From a bacterium (GTDB lineage Bacteria; Armatimonadota; Fimbriimonadia; Fimbriimonadales; Fimbriimonadaceae), in contig JAIXUN010000001.1 of NCBI GenBank assembly GCA_027483535.1, positions 37,432 to 101,431 of the forward strand: 64,000 bases of DNA, written 5' to 3'. The first letter of the stretch is position 1; the number at the start of each line of letters is the position of its first letter. The translations under genes and the position numbers were made by a program. Positions 7,914 through 16,307 of the stretch are shown here, one piece after another. The notes beneath the pieces were generated by a model, which made no database searches, was not told the origin of the DNA, and was given only the letters and a program-made list of their open reading frames with translations.

Positions 7914-8519
7914 TCAGCGTTCCATCAGGAGAACACGTTTCCATCTTGCTTGGCTGATTCGATCCATGCCCACGATCTGGATCCCAATTCGATGGGTGTC
8001 CTCATCAAAACGGACCCTTCGACAGTTCATCACTTTGCCTAAAATGTCCACCGATCCAAAAGAGGTATCGAGGGATATCTGAACCGTACTTCCCTTTTCG
8101 AGCGGGCAGAAGAAGTTGAACCCCAAGCCGAATTCAGACCCGTCGCAGATGTCAATCGCGTGTTGACCGGAGTCGTTGATCACCTTTCCAACGACATCAC
8201 GAAGAAGCATTCTCCCCGTCGACCGACTCTCGCGAACGGTGACCCCAGAGGTCAGGGTGATCCGCGCTAGAGGATGCTGCAAGTCGGCCACAAGACCGAT
8301 GAAACTCTGAATCTCTGAACCGATTTCACCTTCGACATACAGGAACTCCCCCGGCTTGAGCATTCGCTTCGTAGTCAGCTCAATGTGGAGTTCTCGTTCA
8401 AAGGAATCTTCGCAAACTCCGTGAAAGAAGGCCGCGTTCGATAGGCTCTGCATCGAAACTCGGCGACCGCGAAAGGCAATCACGGAATCTAATGTTGCGA
8501 GGATGGATTGGGTAGGCAT
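7914..8519 (-). CDS. PilZ-like domain protein, paralogue 3
   Basis: A 201-residue soluble paralogue of the two downstream genes. The N-terminal barrel (FFHGVCEDSFERELHIEL) is followed by ICDGSEFGLGFNFFCPL, a degenerate DxSxxG element (D-G-S-E-F-G), and HRIGIQIVGMDRISQARWKR at the end. No membrane segment is present. No good ribosome-binding site precedes the ATG at 8517-8519. Promoter module B lies about 80 bp upstream, and module A sits immediately past its stop codon. It is divergent from the MarR/GbsR-type regulator, a likely candidate for its control. Confidence 0.65.
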   Translation of the reverse strand: MPTQSILATLDSVIAFRGRRVSMQSLSNAAFFHGVCEDSFERELHIELTTKRMLKPGEFLYVEGEIGSEIQSFIGLVADLQHPLARITLTSGVTVRESRSTGRMLLRDVVGKVINDSGQHAIDICDGSEFGLGFNFFCPLEKGSTVQISLDTSFGSVDILGKVMNCRRVRFDEDTHRIGIQIVGMDRISQARWKRVLLMER

Positions 8520-8596
8520 AAGTTGGCGAGCCCCGTCCGGACGGATGAGGGCTGCCTAAAGAGATATCGGCACGGTCTGGAGAATCCCCTAGTCCC

Positions 8597-8637
8597 AGAT
8601 AAACATTACGTTCTTTCAAGTTCAAAATTGATAAACA
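8597..8637 (-). promoter_or_regulatory. TGTTTATC promoter/operator module B
   Basis: On the minus strand TGTTTATC lies at 8637-8630 and 8605-8598, again 32 bp apart. TTGAAC (8625-8620), a 17-bp spacer and TTATCT (8602-8597) match module A. The first 18 bases of the modules agree at 16 positions (pattern TGTTTATCAWTTTTSAAC). A 12-bp palindrome, CCGTCCGGACGG, lies at 8533-8544 in the predicted leader. The remainder of the 219-bp gap (8520-8738) shows no gene. Confidence 0.6.
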
Positions 8638-8738
8638 CAGAGATCTGCCCCGGGCGGGAGCCTCAGCCTGTTGCGTCTACTGGGCTAACTTTCAAAAAAT
8701 TCGATCATTTCAAAAGTTGCGAGAGGTTAAATGGAGAT

Positions 8739-9287
8739 ATGAATCCAGCAACCGACCCTAGGACTCATCTTGAGAAGGCGCAAGATTTGTTTGTTCTCGA
8801 GTGGGGTCGGATGAGCAGTTCCTGGGGCATCAACCGAACCATGGCCCAGATTCACGCGCTTCTCTTTGTCACGGGTCGCCCGCTTGAAGTGAATGAGATC
8901 ATGGATCGCCTCCAGATAAGCCGGGGGAACGCCAGCATGAACCTGCGCGAACTCATGGACTGGGGAATCGTCCGTCGCTTCCGCCAACCGGGTGATCGAA
9001 AAGACACCTACGTGAGCGAAACGGACCCGTATCAAATGTTCCTCCGGGTTGTCCGAGAAAGGAAGCGCCGTGAAATTGACCCCACATCCGATGCGATTCG
9101 GGAAGTGATCGGGAAACTGCCAGAGAGCGACCCGAATCCGGACACCCAAAACCTCCGGCGACGACTCATTGCCTTGCTAGAAATCTTCGATCTCATCGAC
9201 GCGGCGTACGGACAAGTTTTTGGAGCCGAAGTGTCGCTTGAGGAGTTGAAAGAACTGGTCAACTCAACCACGACCATCCAGTTGTAA
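8739..9287 (+). CDS. MarR/GbsR-family transcriptional regulator
   Basis: Winged-helix DNA-binding protein of 182 residues from the ATG at 8739 (MNPATDPRTHLEK). A longer ORF upstream to 8508 has no domain support. The helix-turn-helix reads EVNEIMDRLQISRGNASMNLRELMDWGIVRR (about residues 45-75), a pattern typical of GbsR-like regulators, followed by a charged wing and a helical dimerisation tail. GAGAGG at 8721-8726 is a distant ribosome-binding site. Divergent from the PilZ-like genes, it is a natural candidate to bind the TGTTTATC modules; that link is inference. Confidence 0.8.
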   Translation: MNPATDPRTHLEKAQDLFVLEWGRMSSSWGINRTMAQIHALLFVTGRPLEVNEIMDRLQISRGNASMNLRELMDWGIVRRFRQPGDRKDTYVSETDPYQMFLRVVRERKRREIDPTSDAIREVIGKLPESDPNPDTQNLRRRLIALLEIFDLIDAAYGQVFGAEVSLEELKELVNSTTTIQL

Positions 9288-9295
9288 AGGCGATA

Positions 9296-9336
9296 AAGTC
9301 CAGTTACCGGCTTTGCCCCGTAAGGGTAACGGACTT
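9296..9336. promoter_or_regulatory. Long inverted repeat upstream of lon
   Basis: AAGTCC-A-GTTACC (9296-9308) and GGTAACGGACTT (9325-9336) pair over 12 bp with one bulged A and a 16-nt loop. It lies between the regulator's stop and lon. There is no U-tract, so a terminator is less likely than an operator or mRNA structure. It is not a CIRCE element. Confidence 0.5.
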
Positions 9337-9389
9337 CGTCTGAGACCCTTCCGGTCGGAGTAGACAGGTGGTAGCTTCAAGGAGTCTTC

Positions 9390-11759
9390 ATGCCGCGACG
9401 GTCTTCCTCCCCTGCACCTTCCATGCCAAACCGTATTGCGGTTTTGCCTTTAAGGGACCAAGTTTTATTCCCTCATGCCACGGGGATCATTCATGTCGCT
9501 CGGAAGGTCTCTCGCCACGCCATTGAGTCGGCGATAGATGCGGATCGACTTGTCTTGGCGGTCGCTCAACGAGACATGGGCACAGAGGCTCCGGAACTTG
9601 CCGATCTGCACCCTGTAGGAACGATCTGCGAGATCCTGCATGAGAACACCCTGCCAGATGGGACGATGCGCGTTGCTCTGCGCGGCATCTCTCGGGCAGG
9701 TTTTGACTCGGCCGCCATCGAAAACGAAACGATTCTGGCAAGGCCCACCGCTTTTCAAACAACAACGGAGAGCGACAAAGGAATTTCAGCGGCCGCACGA
9801 TCGGTGAGGGACCTCTTTGCGAGCGTCGCCCGCAAGCACTCAATGATCCCGCCGGAATCGATTGCAACGATCATGCATTTGACCGCTCCGGATGCGCTTG
9901 CCGATCAGATTGCCTATTTGCTCCCGGTTCCTCCGAGCGACAAACAGGTTCTTCTCGAAACGCCTTCCGCCAAAGCAAGACTCGAAAGCATTCTGGCGCA
10001 CCTGGCTCGAGAGGCGGAAATCCTTCGACTGGAGCAAGAACTTCGTTCGAAAGTCGAACAAGACATCAGCCAGTCCCAACGGGACTATCTCTTGCGAGAG
10101 CAGCTGCGGCATATCCAAAGAGAGCTCGATAGCCGCGACAGCAGGCGGTCGATTCTTGAGATTTATCGGGAACAGATCGAGGGGCTCGTCATCGAGGAGT
10201 CGACTCGGCGGACTCTTCGCTCTAGCCTGGAACAACTCGAATACTCGTCTCCGGGGAATCCTGAACACGTCGTCGCTCGGACTTACTTGGACATCGCTCT
10301 CTCGGTGCCTTGGGGACAGTATCTCGATCAGATACTGGATCCGGACCGGGTCATGGAGGAATTGAACAATGCTCATTTTGGGCTTCACCGGGTGAAGCAG
10401 CGAATCGCCGAGCACATTCAGATTCAAAGGCGCCTCGCGAGCAAAACGGGCAACCTCCGAAAGGGCTTCGCTCTCCTTTTTGTCGGACCGCCCGGAGTTG
10501 GAAAAACAAGCGTGGCTCGTTCTTTGGCTGCCGCAACAGGAAGACCTCTCTCGGTCGCCGCCCTGGGTGGCGTTCGCGATGAGGCCGAGATCAGGGGTCA
10601 CAGGCGCACTTACGTTGGCGCTACCGCGGGGAGGATCGTCAATGCCCTGCGCGAATCCGGCGCGATGAATCCGGTGATCGTCTTAGACGAAATCGACAAG
10701 ATGTCGGTTGGCAACACGGGCGATCCCTCCGCTGCGCTGTTGGAACTCCTCGATCCCGTCCAACAAAAGCACTTTGTCGACCACTACTTAGACTTACCGA
10801 TCGACCTTTCGGCGGTGCAATTCATCGCGACGGCAAACTCCATAGACCGCCTCTCCCCCGCTTTGTTGGACCGCTTTGAAGTGATTCCGTTTGACGGTTA
10901 CACCGAAGGCGAGAAGGTCGATATCGCAAAGGGTTACCTCTGGCCGAGCTTGCTGAAAGAAACCGGCTTTGAGCCCACCGACTTGCCGCTAGATTCCGAC
11001 CTGCTGCGAGAGATCATCCGCCATTACGTTCGAGAGTCTGGAGTTCGCGCCCTTGCAAGGGAGTTGGCCACACTAGCGCGTCGTGCAGCGATGGTGGACG
11101 AGCAGGAGTACCCGCTGAGCATCGATCGGACTCGACTTGAACAATGGCTAGGAAAGCCGATTTACCTCCCTAACAACACTGTCAGTTCCCCCGGGCTTGC
11201 CACAGGCTTGGTGGTGGCTCCTTACGGCGGAGATACGGTGCGGATTGAGGTGGCCATCACCAGCGTTGCGGGAGATCGCCCGACACTCACTCTCACGGGC
11301 TCGATGGGTGCGATCATGCAAGAATCTGCGTTTGCGGCGCTTACATGGACCCGCATGCAACTCGATCGCGAAGCGGTGGATTGGAAGAAGGATGTGCACG
11401 TTCACATCTCTAACGCGGGGACGCCTAAAGACGGTCCAAGCGCAGGAATCGCCATTGCGGCGGCCCTACTCTCTGCCTTCCGAGGCATCGCGCTTCCGGA
11501 TGACGTTGCCCTCACGGGTGAGATTGGGCTTACGGGTCGGATTGACCCTGTCGGTGGGATTCGCGAAAAGTGCCTTGCAGCCCTTCGTGCTGGGATATCG
11601 ACCGTGATTTGCCCGGCCGGGAATCGCCGAGAGGTCGACGAGCTTGAGTCCGAAATCACGAACGGTGTGCGAATTGTGCTCGTCGAGTCGATGACCGAGG
11701 TTCTTGAAGAATTAGAAAGGCCGTCCGCTTCTCATGCGCAGACGGTCAGCATTCTCTGA
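9390..11759 (+). CDS. lon: ATP-dependent protease Lon
   Basis: Cytosolic AAA+ protease that degrades misfolded and regulatory proteins. The 789-residue protein has the usual order: an N-terminal substrate domain (PLRDQVLFPHATGIIHV), a coiled helical linker, Walker A GPPGVGKTS near 366-374, Walker B VIVLDEID near 429-436, and a protease domain with catalytic S684 (DGPSAG) and K727 (GGIREK). The 43-residue Ser-Lys spacing equals that of E. coli Lon. AAGGAG 5 nt before the ATG fixes the start. Its last 28 bp overlap the convergent nadA gene. Confidence 0.97.
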   Translation: MPRRSSSPAPSMPNRIAVLPLRDQVLFPHATGIIHVARKVSRHAIESAIDADRLVLAVAQRDMGTEAPELADLHPVGTICEILHENTLPDGTMRVALRGISRAGFDSAAIENETILARPTAFQTTTESDKGISAAARSVRDLFASVARKHSMIPPESIATIMHLTAPDALADQIAYLLPVPPSDKQVLLETPSAKARLESILAHLAREAEILRLEQELRSKVEQDISQSQRDYLLREQLRHIQRELDSRDSRRSILEIYREQIEGLVIEESTRRTLRSSLEQLEYSSPGNPEHVVARTYLDIALSVPWGQYLDQILDPDRVMEELNNAHFGLHRVKQRIAEHIQIQRRLASKTGNLRKGFALLFVGPPGVGKTSVARSLAAATGRPLSVAALGGVRDEAEIRGHRRTYVGATAGRIVNALRESGAMNPVIVLDEIDKMSVGNTGDPSAALLELLDPVQQKHFVDHYLDLPIDLSAVQFIATANSIDRLSPALLDRFEVIPFDGYTEGEKVDIAKGYLWPSLLKETGFEPTDLPLDSDLLREIIRHYVRESGVRALARELATLARRAAMVDEQEYPLSIDRTRLEQWLGKPIYLPNNTVSSPGLATGLVVAPYGGDTVRIEVAITSVAGDRPTLTLTGSMGAIMQESAFAALTWTRMQLDREAVDWKKDVHVHISNAGTPKDGPSAGIAIAAALLSAFRGIALPDDVALTGEIGLTGRIDPVGGIREKCLAALRAGISTVICPAGNRREVDELESEITNGVRIVLVESMTEVLEELERPSASHAQTVSIL

Positions 11760-12841
11760 AGAGCCTCAAGGGCGTAGTGCCGAGTTTTTTCGGCAACCAC
11801 AATCCGGTTCAGCACGGTTCCATTAACCAGATTCTCCAGAATCCACAACAAGAAGGTCGGGTGAATCCGGTACATGGTTGAGCAGGGACAGATTTGCGGA
11901 TCGAGGCAGAAGATGGTCTTATCTGGGTTCTCTTTTGCGAGACGGCTTACCAGATTGATCTCGGTTCCAATTGCCCAAACCGAACCGGCGGGCGAGTTGG
12001 TTACCTGGTTGAGAATGTATTCGGTAGACCCGTTTTCGTCTGCGGCGTTGACCACGGCAAGTTCACATTCAGGGTGAACGAGCACTCGGACGCCGGGATG
12101 AGTCTGGCGAGCCTGCTCGATTTGCTCCACTGAAAAACGACTGTGTACTGAGCAGTGCCCTTTCCAAAGGATGAACTTCGCCGATCGAATTGCTTCCGGA
12201 GTGTTCCCCCCAAGAGGCTTGAAAGGATCCCAAACGATCATCTCTGTGTCTGGGTTGTAGCCCAGGCGAACACCCGTGTTTCTACCAAGGTGCTGGTCTG
12301 GGAAGAAGAGCACCTTTTCCCCCTGCTCAAGGGCCCATTTCACGGCCGTGGGAGCGTTGGTGGACGTGCAAACCGTTCCCTCGTGCTCACCCACAAAGCC
12401 TTTCAGATTCGCCGCGCTGTTGATGTAGGTCACCGGAGTGACGGGAGTCTTCCCTTCCGGCGGGAGTCCTAGAGTTTCGTGAATCTGCTTCCAAGCCGAT
12501 CGGACTTGGAACAGGTTCGCCATATCTGCCATCGAGCAGCCGGCGGCGAGATTGGGCAGGATGACCGCTTGGTGATCTCCGGTGAGGATATCGGCGCTCT
12601 CTGCCATGAAGTGAACGCCGCAAAACACGATGTACTCCGCGTCTGGGAATCGGGCCGCGTCTTTCGCGAGCTTGTAGCTATCGCCCCGGAAATCGGCGTG
12701 TTCGATGATTTCGTCGCGCTGATAGTGGTGGCCAAGAATCACCAGTCGACCCCCTAACGCCTTCTTCGCCGCTTGAATCCTCGTCCGGACTTCCTCGGCT
12801 TCTAAGTTTTGGTATTCGGGTGGAAGGGGCGCTTGATACAT
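11732..12841 (-). CDS. nadA: Quinolinate synthase A
   Basis: Condenses iminoaspartate with dihydroxyacetone phosphate to quinolinate in NAD synthesis, using an oxygen-sensitive [4Fe-4S] cluster. The 369-residue protein is the long form. Conserved stretches are GHHYQRDEI (37-45), FCGVHFMAESADIL (73-86), CTSTNAP (158-164) and CPCSTMYRI. Cysteines C74, C102, C230, C259, C318 and C320 resemble the set of Bacillus-type enzymes. The ATG at 12841 was preferred over a 49-residue upstream extension rich in Arg that overlaps the neighbouring gene. nadB and nadC are absent here. Confidence 0.95.
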   Translation of the reverse strand: MYQAPLPPEYQNLEAEEVRTRIQAAKKALGGRLVILGHHYQRDEIIEHADFRGDSYKLAKDAARFPDAEYIVFCGVHFMAESADILTGDHQAVILPNLAAGCSMADMANLFQVRSAWKQIHETLGLPPEGKTPVTPVTYINSAANLKGFVGEHEGTVCTSTNAPTAVKWALEQGEKVLFFPDQHLGRNTGVRLGYNPDTEMIVWDPFKPLGGNTPEAIRSAKFILWKGHCSVHSRFSVEQIEQARQTHPGVRVLVHPECELAVVNAADENGSTEYILNQVTNSPAGSVWAIGTEINLVSRLAKENPDKTIFCLDPQICPCSTMYRIHPTFLLWILENLVNGTVLNRIVVAEKTRHYALEALQRMLTVCA

Positions 12842-12879
12842 GGCTTGCTTTGTTCTACGTCTGGCTAGAAAGCGTTGGC

Positions 12880-14280
12880 TTACTTTGCGGCGGTGATGGT
12901 TCCTTCTAAGATTGTGCCACGCACAACCGCTTTCACGCGGATGGGGCCGGGAGCGGTTGCCGTTACCTTTCCGCCTTGATCGATCCAACCTTTGCCCTCG
13001 ACCGTCCAGATGATCTCTGCATTGGCAACGTCCTTGCCCGCAACGTCCTGTACGGTTAAATCAGCGGACTTTCCCACGGTGATCGATTTCGGCAAGTTCC
13101 ACTTGAGCTTGAGGTCCTCGTCGATGATCTTGGGGCCGGAGATGACGATTGCGTTCGCTACCGCTCGGGAGGTCCCATCGCTGGGCTTGTTGACCGTAAC
13201 GCCCAGAACCACCATTTCCGAAGAACCGCCACCATCAAGATTGATGGCATCTCGGCAACCCAGCCGAGACATGAGTTCCGCCATTTCGGCCAGGGTCGCA
13301 CCCACGGAGTGGGCTTGCCGACCGTCTAAAACAACGAACAGAATGTCGCCGTCTTGGGTTCTACCCACGGCCGAACGAGGGTGTCTTTTACCGTAAAAAT
13401 CGAAGTTAAAGCCCTGATCGTCGGCGTCGACCGCCATCTTGCCATCTTTCACCAGAGTGGGTCCGCCACCGATCGCCTGATCGACCTTTTCCCAATCGAA
13501 TCCGGTTGTCTGCAACTTAAAGGTCAACTTCTCGCCGTTCTTGATCGCACCGAACGCCTTGACCTTTTCGCCACGCGCAACGAGCGTCAACTGCCCCGCC
13601 TGTACCGGGACGCTCGTTGCATCGGAGGTTCGATACTGGACGGTCGCGCTGAACTGAGTGCTCGGTGTGAGCGCAGAGACATCCGGCTTGAGAACGAGCG
13701 TTGTGCTGGGTGTTTTGGTCAGCGAGAGCCCCGCATCGGCGGAATTGAGCGTGATGCGGTTGTCGGGGCATTCCTCGTTGAGCCCATCGATGGTGAGGGT
13801 CTCTCCGGCTTCGGTTTGAATGGTCCCGGCGAACTTCGAGAGTCCGAACCAGGCTCCTGACGGTCCCCAGGCGAAGACGCTCCGTTTTGGATTTGGCAAG
13901 CTGATCAGGCGACCATCGCGCACCATCAGCCCGAGGGGATCGCCCGTAAATGGAAAGAAATCGGCATTGATCGCGGCAACAGCGTTGGTTTGCTCGGCGA
14001 TTTGTGGGACGGTCAACCGACCCTTCGCGAGGTTTGCTTTGTAAACCACGCCATCCGCGAGGGTTGACTGAACCCGCACCGCCACCGACTGGGGATTCCA
14101 CCGCAGGATATGAGTCGCCCGGTTGGGCTCGCTCTCAATCTCCATTCTATAGACCACGCCGGGGGAGATGGTCTTTTCCCAACTGATCGTTGGAGACGGA
14201 GCAAATCCGGAAAGAAGGAGTAGCACTGCTGAGCCCGCGGCGAACGAGCTCACTTTGATTCGAGGCACTAAGATTGACAT
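12880..14280 (-). CDS. Exported phosphodiester glycosidase (NAGPA-like) domain protein
   Basis: A 466-residue secreted protein with a signal peptide (residues 1-30, hydrophobic VSSFAAGSAVLLLLSGFA). The core matches the NAGPA/DUF2233 family: AINADFFPF, IGGGPTLVKDG, HPRSAVGRTQDGDILFVVLDGRQ, and the characteristic NLDGGGSSEMVV. The C-terminal 90 residues look like a bacterial Ig-like (Big) domain. Family members cleave GlcNAc phosphodiesters or act on cell-wall glycans; the substrate here is unknown. GGAG precedes the ATG, which overlaps the upstream LD-carboxypeptidase gene by 13 bp, suggesting a cell-wall operon. Confidence 0.8.
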   Translation of the reverse strand: MSILVPRIKVSSFAAGSAVLLLLSGFAPSPTISWEKTISPGVVYRMEIESEPNRATHILRWNPQSVAVRVQSTLADGVVYKANLAKGRLTVPQIAEQTNAVAAINADFFPFTGDPLGLMVRDGRLISLPNPKRSVFAWGPSGAWFGLSKFAGTIQTEAGETLTIDGLNEECPDNRITLNSADAGLSLTKTPSTTLVLKPDVSALTPSTQFSATVQYRTSDATSVPVQAGQLTLVARGEKVKAFGAIKNGEKLTFKLQTTGFDWEKVDQAIGGGPTLVKDGKMAVDADDQGFNFDFYGKRHPRSAVGRTQDGDILFVVLDGRQAHSVGATLAEMAELMSRLGCRDAINLDGGGSSEMVVLGVTVNKPSDGTSRAVANAIVISGPKIIDEDLKLKWNLPKSITVGKSADLTVQDVAGKDVANAEIIWTVEGKGWIDQGGKVTATAPGPIRVKAVVRGTILEGTITAAK

Positions 14281-15200
14281 GGCGACTCCAGATAAGTGAG
14301 TTTGGCCGATTCCGCATCAAGATGTGCACGAACCCCGAGCGGTAAGGTGAGCATGTTTCGAGCGTGACCGAAGGGGAAATCGATGATCAGCGGGATCCCG
14401 AGCGGAGCGAGACGTTCAATGACAATTTCTCGCCAGGGTCGTGACCCGATTCCTGGATCCGCCTTTTCGGGAAGATCGGTGCGAGTCATCTCTCCAACCA
14501 CGATCCCTTTGGCCGAAGGGAGAGCTCCTGAATTAATAATATGCGTGAGCATGGCATCCACCCGGTGAGGTGGATCATCGACCCCTTCGATAACCACGAT
14601 CTTATCCTTCATGTCGAGCTGATCGGGAGTACCGATGAGATCGGCGAGCAGAATCAGGCAGCCGCCGACAACGGTGCCCTCGGCCTCTCCAGGGACGACG
14701 CAGGTCGCAGTAGGGGCATCTAAATGCATCGTGTCTTGCCCATAGAGAGAAGATCGGAACGACTCGTAAACCCACTCTTCGCGAGGGGTGTTCAGCGTGA
14801 GCCCCATCGGTGAGTGAATGCTGGGCATGCCTCGATTGCTCAACATGGCGTGGAGCACGGTGATGTCCGAAAAGCCGAAGAGCAACTTCCCTGCTTGTGC
14901 CATGAGATCCGCGTCTAGGTACGGAAGAAGTCGAGAGCAACCGTAACCGCCCCGCGAGCAGAGAATCGCGTGCGAATCATCGGTGAATGCGGTCATCAAG
15001 TCCGAGGCACGGTCTTGGTCGGAGCCCGCGAGGTAGTCGGTTCGAGTAAACGTGTGCGGATAGGTACGAACCTGCAAATCCTCTTTCTCGAGGAGGGCGA
15101 TCATGAACTCGCAAACCTTGGGGTCCAGCGGAGAGGCGGGAGAAACAAGTGCGATCGTGTCGCCGGGCTGCAGCGGTCGTGGCTTTCGAATTCCGGGCAT
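14268..15200 (-). CDS. Muramoyltetrapeptide LD-carboxypeptidase (peptidase S66)
   Basis: Serine peptidase that trims murein tetrapeptides (LdcA) or resembles the MccF self-immunity protease. It is 310 residues from the ATG at 15198-15200, which has GGAG upstream. A longer reading to 15269 would run into the neighbouring terminator hairpin. Family markers are the PGDTIALVSPASP N-terminus, SRGGYGCSRLLPYLD, the nucleophile serine in FGFSDIT, a glutamate in VIEGVDDPPHRVD and histidine in DFPFGHARN, completing the Ser-Glu-His set. There is no signal peptide, so it is cytosolic, consistent with peptidoglycan recycling. Confidence 0.88.
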   Translation of the reverse strand: MPGIRKPRPLQPGDTIALVSPASPLDPKVCEFMIALLEKEDLQVRTYPHTFTRTDYLAGSDQDRASDLMTAFTDDSHAILCSRGGYGCSRLLPYLDADLMAQAGKLLFGFSDITVLHAMLSNRGMPSIHSPMGLTLNTPREEWVYESFRSSLYGQDTMHLDAPTATCVVPGEAEGTVVGGCLILLADLIGTPDQLDMKDKIVVIEGVDDPPHRVDAMLTHIINSGALPSAKGIVVGEMTRTDLPEKADPGIGSRPWREIVIERLAPLGIPLIIDFPFGHARNMLTLPLGVRAHLDAESAKLTYLESPCQS

Positions 15201-15252
15201 CAAAACTCCATCCGTGGGTCGAATTGGGAAAGTATTCCCCAACAAACAAAAA

Positions 15253-15278
15253 GCGCCGACGTTTTTCAACGTCGGCGC
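15253..15278 (-). terminator. Intrinsic terminator of the polysaccharide export gene
   Basis: Perfect 11-bp stem GCGCCGACGTT/AACGTCGGCGC with a 4-nt loop. On the minus strand it is followed by TTTTTGTTTGTT. Confidence 0.85.
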
Positions 15279-15301
15279 CTTTCCGAGTTCAGGTGCTCTT
15301 C

Positions 15302-16240
15302 TTAGCGGTTGAGTCGGACTCCGAAAAGCGAGCCAAAGGTTTGAAGAATGAACGCGGTGTTGATCAGAGCGTTCACCTGCGAAAGGTCGGGCGAGTTGGA
15401 GGTGGGAATGAAGACCACATCGCCCGGCTGAAGCTTAACGTTCTGGCTGAAATCGTTCTTCGTCATGAACGCGACGAAGTCGCAGTTGATGACCTGAACG
15501 GTATTTCGTCGAATGTCTCGGCGAAGGATTCGCGTCTTGGAGAAGCGAGTTCGGTAAGGAATTTCGCCGCCTGCCAATCCGATGGCATCGCTAAGAACCA
15601 TCGACTCTCGGTAAGGAACCGATCCAGGTCGTTGGATGGCGCCCAAAACCGTTACGAGGTTGTTCTCAAGCTCGGGGACCTCGATGGTGTCGCCATCTTC
15701 GAGAACATAGTTCTGAGAAAGGTCGCCTAGCTCGGTGAGGGAGTAAAGGTCGAGCGGAATCTCTTCGTTCCAAGACTTTCTCTTGAGGCGGCATCGGCGA
15801 GAATCGGCTCGCTCCTTGATGATGCCTCCCGCTTGTGCGATTACGGAAAGAACCGTATCGCCGGGTCGAATCTGGAAGGCGCTTGGCTTCTGCACGAAAC
15901 CGTTGATGAACACGAGGCTAGCGCGGTACCGGACGATCGTGACCGAAACGATCGGATCGCGGAGTTTGAGGCGCTTGACGTAAACGTCGTAGAGGTCTTT
16001 CTCAAGCTCGGGGATCGTTCGACCCTCTGCCTTAAGAATTCCACCAAACGGAACCGTGACGTTGCCGTCCTCGCCGACTTCAAATTCACCAGAAACTTGT
16101 TGCTGGTTAAAAACTTGAATTCGAATAAGGTCCTGCTGTCGAAGTCGATAGACCTTATCCCCTGATTCGGTTCGCGCTTGAGCAAAAACGCCACAGGCGA
16201 GCACGAGTATGGTTAAGATCACCGATACAAACTTTCTCAT
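15302..16240 (-). CDS. Polysaccharide export protein (Wza/SLBB type)
   Basis: Periplasmic or outer-membrane export protein of 312 residues from the ATG at 16238-16240, which has AAGGGA just upstream and opens a signal peptide (RKFVSVILTILVLACGVFAQA). It contains a Poly_export domain (YRLRQQDLIRIQVFNQQQVSGEFEVGEDG, then PFGGILKAEGRTIPELE), followed by SLBB repeats (VFINGFVQKPSAFQIRPGDTVLSVIAQAGG and VTVLGAIQRPGSVPYRESMVLSDAIGLAGG). No Wzc/Wzx genes are adjacent, so its polysaccharide is unknown. A stand-alone location is common in this phylum. Confidence 0.88.
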   Translation of the reverse strand: MRKFVSVILTILVLACGVFAQARTESGDKVYRLRQQDLIRIQVFNQQQVSGEFEVGEDGNVTVPFGGILKAEGRTIPELEKDLYDVYVKRLKLRDPIVSVTIVRYRASLVFINGFVQKPSAFQIRPGDTVLSVIAQAGGIIKERADSRRCRLKRKSWNEEIPLDLYSLTELGDLSQNYVLEDGDTIEVPELENNLVTVLGAIQRPGSVPYRESMVLSDAIGLAGGEIPYRTRFSKTRILRRDIRRNTVQVINCDFVAFMTKNDFSQNVKLQPGDVVFIPTSNSPDLSQVNALINTAFILQTFGSLFGVRLNR

Positions 16241-16307
16241 TTCCCTTCCAAACGCACGAGACCTATGCGCAACCTCCAAGATTCTAGCACGACTCGCGGG
16301 TTCCCAC

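Noticed and set aside
9288..9389. CIRCE heat-shock element before lon
   Set aside because: The inverted repeat sequence and spacing do not match TTAGCACTC-N9-GAGTGCTAA.
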